Shown: positions 25,476 to 33,648 of the stretch, piece by piece
Numbering within the stretch: position 1 is the stretch's first letter
Layout of the letters: every line of letters starts with the position of its first letter
Source: Chloroflexota bacterium
GTDB taxonomy: Bacteria; Chloroflexota; Anaerolineae; UBA1429
Assembly: GCA_012719135.1 (NCBI GenBank)
Contig: JAAYAW010000101.1
Coordinates: 1 to 34,386, forward strand
DNA: 34,386 nucleotides
Reading direction: 5' to 3'
Notes under the pieces: model-generated
What the model was told of the DNA's origin: nothing
The model's input: only the letters and a program-made list of their open reading frames with translations
Database searches by the model: none
Translations under genes and position numbers: made by a program

Positions 25476-26027
25476 CTACCGGAGGTCCTGGCCACGTGGC
25501 AGGATGACGCCCCCGCTGCCGGCGCCACGTCGCTCTTCACCGTCTGCGTTCGGCTCCCGGTCCTCGTCATGAAGAGCCTTTGCCAGGGTCTCTATCTCCT
25601 CCAAGGATAGGCCGTATCCCGGGGTTCCGTCGATCAACAGCTCGCACAACCTGCGCCTAAAGTCGGCCGCAAAGGTCTGAGCGGATTCATACGGGTGCCA
25701 GTTGGCCCTCGCCTGACGCACAAAGCCGCTCAACGCTGGGCTTGGGGTGGCGAGAGCATTTCGATACGCCAGAGTGGGAACGCCCTTGTCCTGCGCGGCA
25801 CGCCACTCTACACCGATGGGTGCGGTGATGTCACTGCCGATCAGGATCACGTAAAAGTCCGCCCTGTCCAGAGCGGCCCAATCCGCATCGATCTTTAGGT
25901 GCGGTGGCGGGGTGCGCTTGATGGCCCAGCGCACCGTTTGTGTGAGTTGTGCCAGCAATTGTCCGAGCAGCTCGCACTCGGCGTCCATCTCGGCGCTGGC
26001 GCTCACGTACAGGTTCAGTTCGCGCAC
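25476..26027 (-). CDS. uncharacterised alpha/beta protein, DUF4062/TIR-like (tentative)
   Basis: I do not firmly recognise this 183-residue protein. It opens with a strand, LNLYVSAS, followed by an acidic helix (EMDAECELL), then LDRADFYVILIGSDI and VEWRAAQDKGVP. This strand-helix pattern recalls the DUF4062 or TIR-like flavodoxin folds used in signalling or nucleotide sensing. A catalytic Glu of NAD-cleaving TIR domains cannot be assigned with confidence. The last 50 residues are charged and low in complexity. The GTG at 26027 is preferred because GGAGGAG (26032-26038) sits just upstream, while the GTG/ATG eight codons earlier has no such site. It is the first gene of a two-gene operon under a perfect promoter. 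Confidence 0.6.
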   Translation of the reverse strand: MRELNLYVSASAEMDAECELLGQLLAQLTQTVRWAIKRTPPPHLKIDADWAALDRADFYVILIGSDITAPIGVEWRAAQDKGVPTLAYRNALATPSPALSGFVRQARANWHPYESAQTFAADFRRRLCELLIDGTPGYGLSLEEIETLAKALHDEDREPNADGEERRGAGSGGVILPRGQDLR

Positions 26028-26080
26028 AACGCTCCTCCAGAAACTCATCACACGGACAGGAAGGCAGAGACCCCGAATGG

Positions 26081-26108
26081 ATTATAGGCGGGGGGAGACC
26101 ACTGTCAA
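26081..26108 (-). promoter_or_regulatory. perfect consensus sigma70 promoter
   Basis: On the minus strand TTGACA (26103-26108) and TATAAT (26081-26086) both match consensus at all six positions, with a 16-base spacer. Transcription would start near 26075, giving a leader of about 47 bases to the GTG at 26027. It is the strongest promoter seen in the window. Confidence 0.8.
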
Positions 26109-26201
26109 CGGCGCAGGAATACGGGGGGCGCCTGCCGGCGGACTAAGCTGACCTTTACGGCTGAATTACCTGCGGTTTACCGGGCGGTGCGCTGCAAACG
26201 G

Positions 26202-26207
26202 TATACT
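26202..26207 (+). promoter_or_regulatory. possible -10 box for the receiver/kinase-like gene
   Basis: TATACT lies about 70 bases upstream of the ATG at 26276. The only candidate -35, TTTACC (26176-26181), is 20 bases away, too far for a standard promoter. It may need an activator or may not be the real site. Confidence 0.3.
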
Positions 26208-26233
26208 CTACATGCAACGTATGGGGCGATGCA

Positions 26234-26254
26234 GGTGGCCTTTCATTGGCCGCC
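26234..26254 (+). other. short leader hairpin
   Basis: GGTGGCC (26234-26240) pairs with GGCCGCC (26248-26254), with one G-T wobble, around a seven-base loop. It ends about 20 bases before the start codon at 26276 and could affect translation. It could also be chance in GC-rich DNA. Confidence 0.3.
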
Positions 26255-26275
26255 CGCTCACAGCGTGAGGCGAGT

Positions 26276-27331
26276 ATGTCCAAAGTCCTGGTAGTCAGCC
26301 ACGATTCTGAGCTCTTTTCTCTCTCCCGAGGGATCTCCACACCGACTGGATATGAGGTCTGCTATGCTGCGACGGGCACCGAAGGTCTGTCTCAGCTGGC
26401 GAACGAGGCGCCCGATCTGATCGTCTCTGACTTGAGCCTGGGCGATATGGATGGCCTCTCCTTTCTGCGGCGTGTCAAAGTTCTGACGGGAGCAGCGGTT
26501 CCCTTTGTGTTCGCCTCTGCGCATGCCAGCTCCTCTGATCGATTGGAGGGTCTGCGCGCAGGCGCGGACGACTGGATCTCACTTCCGATGACGCCAGAGG
26601 AACTCGATGCCCGCATCGCTGCGATCCTCCGCAGGCTGGCGCGTACACGGGCGGACGAGAGGGTGCGCTTTGATGCGCTCAAGGCCAGCACCTTGCAAGA
26701 ACTGTCGGGACGGTTGCGGGAGCCTGTCGATAGCCTGCTTGCGGATCTCAGGCTCTTTTCGGAGGAGCGAATCAACGAATCCCCGGAGGTTCAGCGTCAG
26801 AGCATCAGGCATGCGATAGAGAGCGCCTGTCGGCTCGGCCATCTGGTGGACGAAATGGGCTGGGTCAACGCGGAACGATCGAACACGACGCTGAGTTGGG
26901 AGCCCGTGCGGATTGCTCCCATCGTCCGCCGCTCGGCGGCGACGGCAAGCCGGCGCGCTGTGGACAAGAACGTACAGATCAGCCTCTCCTGCGGAGGGCT
27001 CTTGAGCGGCAACGTCGATGAGGCCGCCATGGTGCGGACGCTCGGGAACCTGCTCGAGGCCGTGGTAGATCTATCGCCGGAGGGTAGCGAGGTATCGCTC
27101 CAGGCACGTCGTGTGCAGGACATGGGGCTGGAGTTCATCGTGGCTGAAGGGCGCCGCGAGATCAGCGGAGCTACCAATGGGCGCTCCCTACGCGATGCAC
27201 TGGAACTCGCCCGAAGCGTCGTTCGCGGGCATAACGGCAAGATGTCGGTGCGCAGTACCGAGGATGGGCGCCAGAGCTATGTGCTCTGGGTTCCCGGCCG
27301 AGCTCCGCGGTCCCGGCATGCCAGGGCCTGA
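26276..27331 (+). CDS. degenerate receiver plus histidine-kinase-like protein (pseudo-two-component)
   Basis: The 351-residue protein has a receiver domain (about 1-122) followed by regions that align with HisKA and HATPase. In the receiver, the phosphoacceptor D52 (SDLSLGDMDG) is kept. The acidic pair after the first strand is replaced by S8-H9 (VVSHD), and the conserved Lys of the KP motif is L103 (SLPM). In the HisKA-like helix, LSGRLREP aligns with the usual SHELRTP, so the phosphohistidine is a Gly (G145). In the ATPase, NLLEAVVDLSPEGSEV aligns with the N-box but has Ala262 for the Mg-binding Asn, and no DxGxG or GLGL box is visible. The fold ending (HNGKMSVRS, YVLWVP) remains. ATG 26276 follows GAGGCGAGT. 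A regulatory or scaffold role without phosphotransfer is inferred. Confidence 0.75.
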   Translation: MSKVLVVSHDSELFSLSRGISTPTGYEVCYAATGTEGLSQLANEAPDLIVSDLSLGDMDGLSFLRRVKVLTGAAVPFVFASAHASSSDRLEGLRAGADDWISLPMTPEELDARIAAILRRLARTRADERVRFDALKASTLQELSGRLREPVDSLLADLRLFSEERINESPEVQRQSIRHAIESACRLGHLVDEMGWVNAERSNTTLSWEPVRIAPIVRRSAATASRRAVDKNVQISLSCGGLLSGNVDEAAMVRTLGNLLEAVVDLSPEGSEVSLQARRVQDMGLEFIVAEGRREISGATNGRSLRDALELARSVVRGHNGKMSVRSTEDGRQSYVLWVPGRAPRSRHARA

Positions 27332-27363
27332 GTGAACCGCGGGAGCCTTCTGACGATCTGCCC

Positions 27364-28125
27364 CTAGTGCAGGATCTTGCCCAGGAACTCTTTGGTGCGT
27401 TCATGCTTAGGCGCCCGGAACAGCTCCTCGGGCGTCGTGTCCTCGATGACCTTGCCGTCATCCATGAAGATGACACGGTCCGCCGCATTGCGCGCAAAGC
27501 CCATCTCATGCGACACGACGACCATGGTCATGCCATCCTGAGCCAGCTGAAGCATCACATCCAGGACCTCTTTGATCATCTCGGGATCCAGAGCCGAAGT
27601 GGGCTCATCGAACAACATGATCTTGGGCTGCATCGCCAGAGCCCGGGCGATAGCGACGCGCTGTTGTTGCCCACCTGAAAGCTGAATAGGATAGGCGCCG
27701 GCCTTGTCGGGGATGCCCACCTTGTTTAGCAGCTCCTCCGCGACCTCCTGAGCCTCCTGCCGGTTCCTCTTGCGCACGATCCGCTGCGCCATCATGATGT
27801 TCTCCAGCACGCTCAGGTGAGGGAACAGGTTGAACTGCTGGAAGACCATGCCGATCTCGGTGCGTACCTCGTTGAGACGGCTGGCATGGGCGAGCGCGAT
27901 GCCATCTATGATGACTTCGCCCGAATCCGGGATCTCCAGGTAGTTCAGGCAGCGTAGCATCGTGGACTTGCCCGAGCCGCTGGGGCCGATCACCACTGCG
28001 ACCTGCCCCTGAGGCACGTCCAACGAGACATCATCCAACGCAACCAACTTGCCGTGGTAGTAGGACTTGCGCAAGTGGCGTATCTGAATGATGGGCACAT
28101 CCGTTTCTTCGATCGATCTCTCCAT
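27364..28125 (-). CDS. polar amino-acid ABC transporter ATP-binding protein (GlnQ/HisP type)
   Basis: This 253-residue ATPase powers uptake of a polar amino acid together with the adjacent permease. It has Walker [10 protein letters not shown]-loop QQFNLFPHL, signature LSGGQQQR, Walker [13 protein letters not shown] and the switch [19 protein letters not shown] is typical of the glutamine/histidine/arginine transporter subfamily. ATG 28125 is preferred because GGGAG is eight bases upstream; a TTG at 28143 overlapping the permease stop is also in frame. The genes are tightly packed, permease first. No periplasmic binding protein for this system is in the window. The specific amino acid cannot be read. 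Confidence 0.92.
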   Translation of the reverse strand: MERSIEETDVPIIQIRHLRKSYYHGKLVALDDVSLDVPQGQVAVVIGPSGSGKSTMLRCLNYLEIPDSGEVIIDGIALAHASRLNEVRTEIGMVFQQFNLFPHLSVLENIMMAQRIVRKRNRQEAQEVAEELLNKVGIPDKAGAYPIQLSGGQQQRVAIARALAMQPKIMLFDEPTSALDPEMIKEVLDVMLQLAQDGMTMVVVSHEMGFARNAADRVIFMDDGKVIEDTTPEELFRAPKHERTKEFLGKILH

Positions 28126-28139
28126 GAACGTACTCCCGA

Positions 28140-29561
28140 TCAACGCTCAAAGCGTGTCTTTGATTCCAGGAACTCGACGATGCGCGAACTGACCAGGGTG
28201 AGCACCAGGTAGCAGAGGGCCACCATGATCCAGGTGTCAAAGCTGAGAAAGGTTCGGGCCATGTACTCCCGTCCGCGCCTCGTGAGATCGGAGACGGCCA
28301 ACACAGATACCAGCGAAGAGTCCTTGATCAGAGCCACGAACTCGTTGCCGATGGGTGGCAGGATCACGCGCACCGCCTGAGGCAGCACGATATGGCGCAT
28401 AGCTTGGAAGCTGCTCATGCCCAAAGAACGCGCGGCCTCCATCTGTCCGCGATGTATCGACGAGATGCCCGCGCGGAATATCTCTGCGCCGTAAGCACCG
28501 TAGCAGACTGTCAGGCCCATGACGGCCGCCGTGTACTCATTGAGCCTCAACTGGCCGAACCAGGCAGATATGGCCGGGTATTGCTGCGTCGCTTCCCCCA
28601 CTGCGCGGAACATGTTGGGCAGGGCGAACCAGATAAACAGGAGCTGAACGAGCAGGGGGATTCCACGGATCAGCTCCACATAAAGGGTGGAAATTCCGTA
28701 GATGATCCGGTTGTGCGATATGCGACCGAGGCCCCCTAGCAGGCTCACCAGGAGGATAAAGCCGTAGGAAGTAATGACGATGCGGAGCGTCACCAGGATG
28801 CCGTCGCCGATGAATCTCCAGATCTCGAGATACGGGTAAGGACGAACCCGTATCAGCAGCCAGATCGTCAGGGCGACCACGAAAGCGAGCGACCACCAGT
28901 TCAGGAGATCACGCCGCGTCTCGTGGCGGAGGGACCAGATCCCTGCAGTCATGAGTGCCGCGCCGATGACGGCGGTCCACAGACCGATTCCCGGGTTGAG
29001 CGCACCGTTGCTCTGCGCGTAGAGGTATGTTGAAAAGTCGACTTGGTGACACCAGGCAAAACCCAGAGAGAGCATCGACAGCGCGCTTATGATCAGGCTG
29101 GCTGGAATCAGCTTCTCCGCTACGCCAGCCTCCCGAACGTAGCTTCGCACAACCAGCAGCGCGCCCAGCGCTGCACCAACGAGCGGAATCGCCATCGTCA
29201 CGATAAAGCTGACCAGCGCCCCTCGATCCGGTGCTCCCAGAGAGCGAAACAGCCATCCCCATCCTGTGCTGGCCACGCCGTTGACCTTCTCCAGGCTAAC
29301 CTCGACCGACTCTAGTTGGCCATTCCCGAGCGTCTTGGCGTGCGTGGCGTGCTGGCCGTGAATCAGTACCGGGAACTCCAGCGTGACAGCCGGATCCTCA
29401 ATAAAAGTGGTGTGTGCCGAGGCGATCCGTGTCTGGAAGAACGGCAGAAAGTAAGCCAGGAAGAGCACCAGAGCCCCGATCAAGGTCAACATAAAGCGCC
29501 AGTTGCGCCGTTCGCTGTGGCTCAATCGATGGTCACGGAACCGGGAACGATCTAGTAGCAC
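28140..29561 (-). CDS. polar amino-acid ABC permease with a long multi-pass N-terminal extension
   Basis: The C-terminal 240 residues are a complete HisM/GlnP-type permease. They begin near [11 protein letters not shown], contain [16 protein letters not shown], and have the EAA loop [20 protein letters not shown] that docks on the ATPase. Before it lie about 230 further residues. They carry one membrane helix (about 24-42 from this start), a 70-residue extracytoplasmic loop, and four more helices. Typical members lack most of this. The GTG at 29561 follows GGGGGG at four bases; a TTG at 29594 is in frame but falls inside a hairpin and has no ribosome site, so the start is uncertain. It follows livF after a structured gap and is coupled to the downstream ATPase gene. 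Confidence 0.82.
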   Translation of the reverse strand: MLLDRSRFRDHRLSHSERRNWRFMLTLIGALVLFLAYFLPFFQTRIASAHTTFIEDPAVTLEFPVLIHGQHATHAKTLGNGQLESVEVSLEKVNGVASTGWGWLFRSLGAPDRGALVSFIVTMAIPLVGAALGALLVVRSYVREAGVAEKLIPASLIISALSMLSLGFAWCHQVDFSTYLYAQSNGALNPGIGLWTAVIGAALMTAGIWSLRHETRRDLLNWWSLAFVVALTIWLLIRVRPYPYLEIWRFIGDGILVTLRIVITSYGFILLVSLLGGLGRISHNRIIYGISTLYVELIRGIPLLVQLLFIWFALPNMFRAVGEATQQYPAISAWFGQLRLNEYTAAVMGLTVCYGAYGAEIFRAGISSIHRGQMEAARSLGMSSFQAMRHIVLPQAVRVILPPIGNEFVALIKDSSLVSVLAVSDLTRRGREYMARTFLSFDTWIMVALCYLVLTLVSSRIVEFLESKTRFER

Positions 29562-29592
29562 AATACCCCCCGTGTGCTGAACTGCTACATAC

Positions 29593-29637
29593 AACGAGGC
29601 CGCTCAGGGCCCAGTGGGCACCTGACCAAGCCTCGTT
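29593..29637 (-). terminator. branched hairpin between livF and the polar amino-acid permease
   Basis: Outer arms 29593-29600 and 29630-29637 pair over 8 bp. Inner arms 29604-29608/29621-29625 (5 bp) and 29609-29612/29616-29619 (4 bp) extend it. Neither side carries a real T-tract. It may be a partial terminator or a processing hairpin setting the level of the downstream transporter genes. Confidence 0.5.
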
Positions 29638-29655
29638 GCTTGCTGCGTGCGGCCA

Positions 29656-30363
29656 CTAGCCTAGATAGGCTTCGCGTATCTGCGGGTTCCTTAGCACGGA
29701 CTTGGCGTCTCCCTCCAGCACGATGCGCCCCGTCTCGAGAACGTACGCACGATCCGCAATGGACAGGGCCATTGCCGCGTTCTGCTCTACCAGCAGGATA
29801 CTGGTTCCCTGCGCATTGATGGCCTTGATGATCTCAAAGATTTCATCAACCAGGATTGGCGCAAGCCCCATGGATGGCTCGTCGAGCAGGAGGAGCCGCG
29901 GCATGGACATCAAGCCGCGCCCCATGGCGAGCATCTGCTGCTCGCCTCCGGAGAGAGTGCCTCCCAGCTGGCTCTGTCGTTCCTGAAGCCGTGGAAAGCT
30001 ACGAAAGACCCGCTGCATCGAGCTTTCGATTTCCTGCGGATCGCGCCGCGTGTAGGCACCCATCTGCAGGTTCTCCATGACCGTCAGGGTGGAAAAGATC
30101 TGACGTCCTTCTGGAACCTGCGAGATACCCGCCTTGACGATGCGCTCCGGTGATGTCCTCACGATGCTCTCGCCTTGATAGAGGATATCCCCCCGGTAAG
30201 GTCTCAAGAGACCGGAGATGGTGCGTAGGCTGGTGGACTTGCCGGCGCCATTCGCACCGATCAGGGTCACGATCTCTCCAGCATCGACATGGAACGAGAT
30301 GCCCTGAATTGCGCGGATCGCACCATAGGCAACGTGCAAGTTGTCTACCTGGAGCAGTTGCAT
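29656..30363 (-). CDS. livF: branched-chain amino-acid ABC transporter ATPase LivF
   Basis: One of the two ATPases of the high-affinity leucine/isoleucine/valine-type transporter. The 235-residue length is standard. Walker A is GANGAGKST, the Q-loop region is VPEGRQIF (LivF-specific), the signature is LSGGEQQML, and Walker B is LLLLDEPSMGLAP. The ATG at 30363 has GGGAG nine bases upstream and lies three bases after the livG stop. It is the last gene of the liv cassette before the structured gap at 29593-29637. The family also serves amide or urea substrates in some bacteria, so substrate is not certain. Confidence 0.94.
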   Translation of the reverse strand: MQLLQVDNLHVAYGAIRAIQGISFHVDAGEIVTLIGANGAGKSTSLRTISGLLRPYRGDILYQGESIVRTSPERIVKAGISQVPEGRQIFSTLTVMENLQMGAYTRRDPQEIESSMQRVFRSFPRLQERQSQLGGTLSGGEQQMLAMGRGLMSMPRLLLLDEPSMGLAPILVDEIFEIIKAINAQGTSILLVEQNAAMALSIADRAYVLETGRIVLEGDAKSVLRNPQIREAYLG

Positions 30364-30366
30364 CTG

Positions 30367-31191
30367 TTACAACTCCCTTCCCGACGCATGGCCGAGGTAC
30401 GCGACGATTACGTTCTCGTTGGTGCGTATCTCTTCCGGTGTGCCTCGGGCGATCACCTGACCAAAGTCCATCACAGTGATCCACTCGCAGATGCCCATGA
30501 CCACCCGCATCTGGTGCTCGATCAAGAGGATCGTCAGAGCAAACTCCTCTCGCACAAAGCGGATGAGCCCCATGAGCGTCTCGCTCTCCGTGGGGTTCAT
30601 GCCTGCCGCCGGTTCATCCAGGAGCAACAGCTGGGGCTGCGTGGCCAGCGCTCGGGCGATCTCCAGGCGACGCTGTTCGCCATAGGGCAGGTTCTTGGCC
30701 AGTTCCAGCTGGCGATCCTGCAGACCGAACACAGCGAGCAGATCCTGGGCGCGCTCGGTGAGCGCACGCTCCTGGCGGCCAAAGCGGCCAAGACGGGAAA
30801 TTGCCTCGACTAGGTTGTAGCCCGAGTGGGTGTGGAACGCGATACGTACGTTATCCAACACCGTCAGCCCCTGGAAGAGCCGGATGTTCTGAAAAGTGCG
30901 CGCGATCCCCATACGGGTGATCCGGTAGGGCGCGGCGCCCGAAAGCTCCTGTCCCTGGAAGAGAATCTGGCCTTCAGTTGGCGCGTACAGCCCGGTGATC
31001 ATGTTGAACACCGTGGTCTTGCCTGCCCCGTTGGGCCCGATCAGGCCATACAAACCACCGCGCGGGACCGTCATGTCAAAGTCAGAAACGGCTCTCAGGC
31101 CACCAAAGACCTTGGTCAGGCCGCGAATGTCAAGGGACAACTCCTCGGAGGCGGTTTCGGTGGCTGTTGTCGCCAGTTGTGCTGCTTCCAT
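30367..31191 (-). CDS. livG: branched-chain amino-acid ABC transporter ATPase LivG
   Basis: The second ATPase of the cassette, 274 residues. Walker A is GPNGAGKTT, followed by MITGLY. The signature LPYGEQRRLEIARAL is the LivG variant in which GE replaces GQ, and Walker B is LLLLDEPAAGMNP. The LivG-specific C-terminal stretch MGICEWITVMDFGQVIARG is present. The N-terminus carries an extra 20 or so Thr/Glu-rich residues before the core. ATG 31191 has GAGGA six bases upstream and overlaps the livM stop; a GTG one codon earlier is the alternative. Works as a heterodimer with LivF below the LivH/LivM pore. Confidence 0.94.
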   Translation of the reverse strand: MEAAQLATTATETASEELSLDIRGLTKVFGGLRAVSDFDMTVPRGGLYGLIGPNGAGKTTVFNMITGLYAPTEGQILFQGQELSGAAPYRITRMGIARTFQNIRLFQGLTVLDNVRIAFHTHSGYNLVEAISRLGRFGRQERALTERAQDLLAVFGLQDRQLELAKNLPYGEQRRLEIARALATQPQLLLLDEPAAGMNPTESETLMGLIRFVREEFALTILLIEHQMRVVMGICEWITVMDFGQVIARGTPEEIRTNENVIVAYLGHASGREL

Positions 31192-32522
31192 CACTCTTCC
31201 TCACTCGATGCGGAAACGGCAGAGCCGCGCAGGCTGCGGTTGGGCACGGGGATATCCCGTTCGGGCGGTAGAGGCGCCCGCAACCAACCCCACTCGGACG
31301 TGCCCAACAGTCCGGAAGGCCGCAGGAGCATAATGAGCAACAGGATGATCGGGTAGATCACAAAGCGCCAGTCCTCGAATCCCTGGGGGAGGATCACCCG
31401 CAATCCTTCGATAACCAGAGCGAACATCACCGAGGCCAGGATCGTGCCCGTCATGCTGCCGAGTCCGCCAAAGACGATGATGATGAGCGGGTCAAATCCC
31501 TTGATCATCGAGAAGCTACTGGGATGCAAAAAGCCGTAGAGGTGCGCGTAGAGCGCCCCGGCGACGCCTGCATAAAAGCCTCCCATCGTGAACGCCAGGT
31601 TCTTGAGCTGGGTCACGTCGACGCCCATCGACTGCGAGGCAATCTCGTCCTCACGAACCGAGATCATCGCCCGACCGTGGCTGGAGCGGAGCATGTTTCG
31701 CATCACGATGGCCAGCAACACGAGGCCGCCAGCCACCCAGGGCCACGTCGACCAGGGCGGTATGCCGACCATACCGCGCGCTCCCTTCATGGTCTCGATC
31801 ACCAGGTCCGAGTTCTGCAGGGCGGTATAGACCATGACGGCAAAACCCAACGTGGCGATGCCAAAATAGTCGGACCCAAGTCTGAGCAGAGCCAGGCCGA
31901 CGAGATAGGACACAAGCGCTGCGATAGAGCCGCCGTTGATAAGGGCCAGCGCAAAGATCAATGGCCTGGACGCGCCCTCAGGGAGACTCGAAATGATCGT
32001 CTCCAGCGCCGGGGCGAGGAGCGCATGCAAGCCGAGTGCTACGGCCACCGACGCGGCCAGGCTTGCGGCACTGATGAGCAACACCGCCAGAGTTCCCAGC
32101 GTGTTGGCCTCATGAGGAGCCAGGTGCTCACTCAACGAGCTGGAGATGCGCTTCTTGACCACAGGGAGGCCAAGCTTGTTGATTAACACAAGCGCGAACA
32201 CGAGCCCGATCTGTCCTGCGAGCATCCAGGCGAGGGCGCCCGTCTGGCTGCCGCTCCACTTGGTGACATAGTCTTTGGTGATCAGCGCCGATCCGTAAGC
32301 GCCGATGGCGTAAAAGCCGATATGCCCGAGCGAGAACTGCCCGTTGAATCCATAGATCAGGTTGAGCCCTAGAGCGGAAATGGCCGTGATGGCTGCGAGC
32401 TGAACAACCTGATACCAGTACACAGAGATGTGGCCACCCTGCTTGGCATACCATACGCCAAAGAACGCCAGCAGTGCTACGGCCAGTGTGGTGATCCAGG
32501 AGGGAACCTGAAGTCGCTTCAT
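31191..32522 (-). CDS. livM: branched-chain amino-acid ABC permease LivM, with enlarged central region
   Basis: This 443-residue membrane protein is the LivM permease. Characteristic parts are LGLNLIYGFNGQFSLGHIGFYAIGAY (positions 51-76), GSDYFGIATLGFAVM, GARGMVGIPPW, and the EAA-like loop with SVREDEIASQSMGVDV. Between about 95 and 185 there is extra sequence, with a charged stretch (KKRISSSLSEHLAPHEAN) and added hydrophobic segments. Most LivM proteins lack it; they are commonly about 300-420 residues. The ATG at 32522 is chosen because AGGAGG is ten bases upstream; the GTG at 32531 is only one base from it. The C-terminal tail is charged and ends in SEEE, overlapping livG. Confidence 0.9.
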   Translation of the reverse strand: MKRLQVPSWITTLAVALLAFFGVWYAKQGGHISVYWYQVVQLAAITAISALGLNLIYGFNGQFSLGHIGFYAIGAYGSALITKDYVTKWSGSQTGALAWMLAGQIGLVFALVLINKLGLPVVKKRISSSLSEHLAPHEANTLGTLAVLLISAASLAASVAVALGLHALLAPALETIISSLPEGASRPLIFALALINGGSIAALVSYLVGLALLRLGSDYFGIATLGFAVMVYTALQNSDLVIETMKGARGMVGIPPWSTWPWVAGGLVLLAIVMRNMLRSSHGRAMISVREDEIASQSMGVDVTQLKNLAFTMGGFYAGVAGALYAHLYGFLHPSSFSMIKGFDPLIIIVFGGLGSMTGTILASVMFALVIEGLRVILPQGFEDWRFVIYPIILLLIMLLRPSGLLGTSEWGWLRAPLPPERDIPVPNRSLRGSAVSASSEEE

Positions 32523-32536
32523 CCTCGACACTCCTC

Positions 32537-33538
32537 CTAGACCTTTTCGACCTGGGGCTCACCAAAGATGCCCGTCGGCTTGACCAGAAAGACAACAATC
32601 AGGACCAGGAAGGCAAACAGGTCACGCAAGCGCGATCCCAGTGGCAAAAAGCTGACAACCAGCACATCCACCGTTCCCATCAGGAGCGAGCCGACAAAGG
32701 CTCCGGGGACGCTGCCGATGCCACCGAGCACTGCGGCGGTAAAGGCCTTGAGGCCGGGCATGATGCCCATAAAGGTCCAGATCTGCGGAAAAGCGATCGC
32801 ATATAGCGTGCCGGCAGCGCCGGCCAGTGCGGCGCCAAGAGCGAATGTGAAGGTGATGACGCCGTCCACATTGATGCCCATAAGGCGTGCCGCCGATTTG
32901 TCCAGTGAAGTCGCCCGCATGGCTTTGCCGATCTTGGTGCGCCGGATCACGTACTGCAGACCAAGCACCAGAGCCAGCGTCACGCCGACGATGATGACAG
33001 TCGCGTTGGTAATGCTCAAACCCCAAAACTTCCACACGGTCACTTCAAAGGGCCGCTTGTAAGTGATGTAGTCAGCGCTAAAGGCGAACCGCAGGGCGGT
33101 GAAAGACTCGAGGAAGAAAGACACACCGATGGCGGTGATCAGCGAGGCGATTCGGGGGGCCTCGCGCAGAGGTTTGTAGGCCACACGTTCGATCACAATG
33201 TTCAACAGCAGACAGATGACCATGGCGAACAGAATGGCGGGCACAAAACTCCAACCGTACCGCGCCACCGCATAGTAACTGGCAAAGGCGCCGACCATAA
33301 AGACGTCACCGTGCGCAAAGTTGATCAGGCGCACGATACCATAGACCATCGTATAGCCGAGTGCGATCAGAGCGTATACAAAGCCCAGGCGCAATCCATC
33401 GAGGATTGCCTGCGCAAAATAGGTCGGGCCGTTAAGCTGTACGAGGTAGCCAATCCCATACAGCAGCCCAGCAGCGAGGGCCGCATAGATCACCCACACA
33501 ACGGGCCTCAGGAGCGTTTTGGCCAGGATTCTGTTCAT
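32537..33538 (-). CDS. livH: branched-chain amino-acid ABC permease LivH
   Basis: This 333-residue permease forms the membrane pore with LivM. The family signature is clear: GLRLGFVYALIALGYTMVYG with RLINFAHGD after the first helices, then IERVAYKPLR, ITAIGVSFFLE, RTKIGKAMRATS in the ATPase-docking loop, and the late GGIGSVPGAFVGS. About eight membrane helices are visible. ATG 33538 is chosen because AGGAGG is three bases upstream; extending further in frame would run through the hairpin region. It is 14 bases ahead of livM. The 110-base gap to livK holds palindromes and a strong hairpin. Confidence 0.93.
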   Translation of the reverse strand: MNRILAKTLLRPVVWVIYAALAAGLLYGIGYLVQLNGPTYFAQAILDGLRLGFVYALIALGYTMVYGIVRLINFAHGDVFMVGAFASYYAVARYGWSFVPAILFAMVICLLLNIVIERVAYKPLREAPRIASLITAIGVSFFLESFTALRFAFSADYITYKRPFEVTVWKFWGLSITNATVIIVGVTLALVLGLQYVIRRTKIGKAMRATSLDKSAARLMGINVDGVITFTFALGAALAGAAGTLYAIAFPQIWTFMGIMPGLKAFTAAVLGGIGSVPGAFVGSLLMGTVDVLVVSFLPLGSRLRDLFAFLVLIVVFLVKPTGIFGEPQVEKV

Positions 33539-33561
33539 ATCCCTCCTCGGCACAGAGATCG

Positions 33562-33587
33562 AGGCATGCCTGCGCCGGCCATGGCCG
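33562..33587. promoter_or_regulatory. two adjacent perfect palindromes upstream of livH
   Basis: A 10-bp palindrome AGGCATGCCT (33562-33571) is followed four bases later by a 12-bp palindrome CGGCCATGGCCG (33576-33587). They lie between the livK-livH hairpin and the livH ribosome site. They could be a protein-binding site or add to RNA structure; no known operator is matched. Confidence 0.35.
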
Positions 33588-33596
33588 ACACCAGAA

Positions 33597-33630
33597 ACGG
33601 GGGAGGGCAACTCGCGTTGCTCTCCCCCGT
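33597..33630 (-). terminator. strong intercistronic hairpin between livK and livH
   Basis: A 15-bp stem (33597-33611 with 33616-33630, one G-T wobble) closes a four-base TCGC loop. On the minus strand it is followed only by TTTC. It lies just after the binding-protein gene. Such hairpins commonly give partial termination or protect the upstream message, so that binding protein is made in excess of membrane parts. Confidence 0.75.
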
Positions 33631-33648
33631 GAGAGCCTGTTGTGCGAC

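Noticed and set aside
33539-33610. LivH start 24 codons upstream
   Set aside because: It would run through the hairpin and palindromes and produce an Arg-rich tail. ATG 33538 has AGGAGG directly upstream and a normal LivH start.
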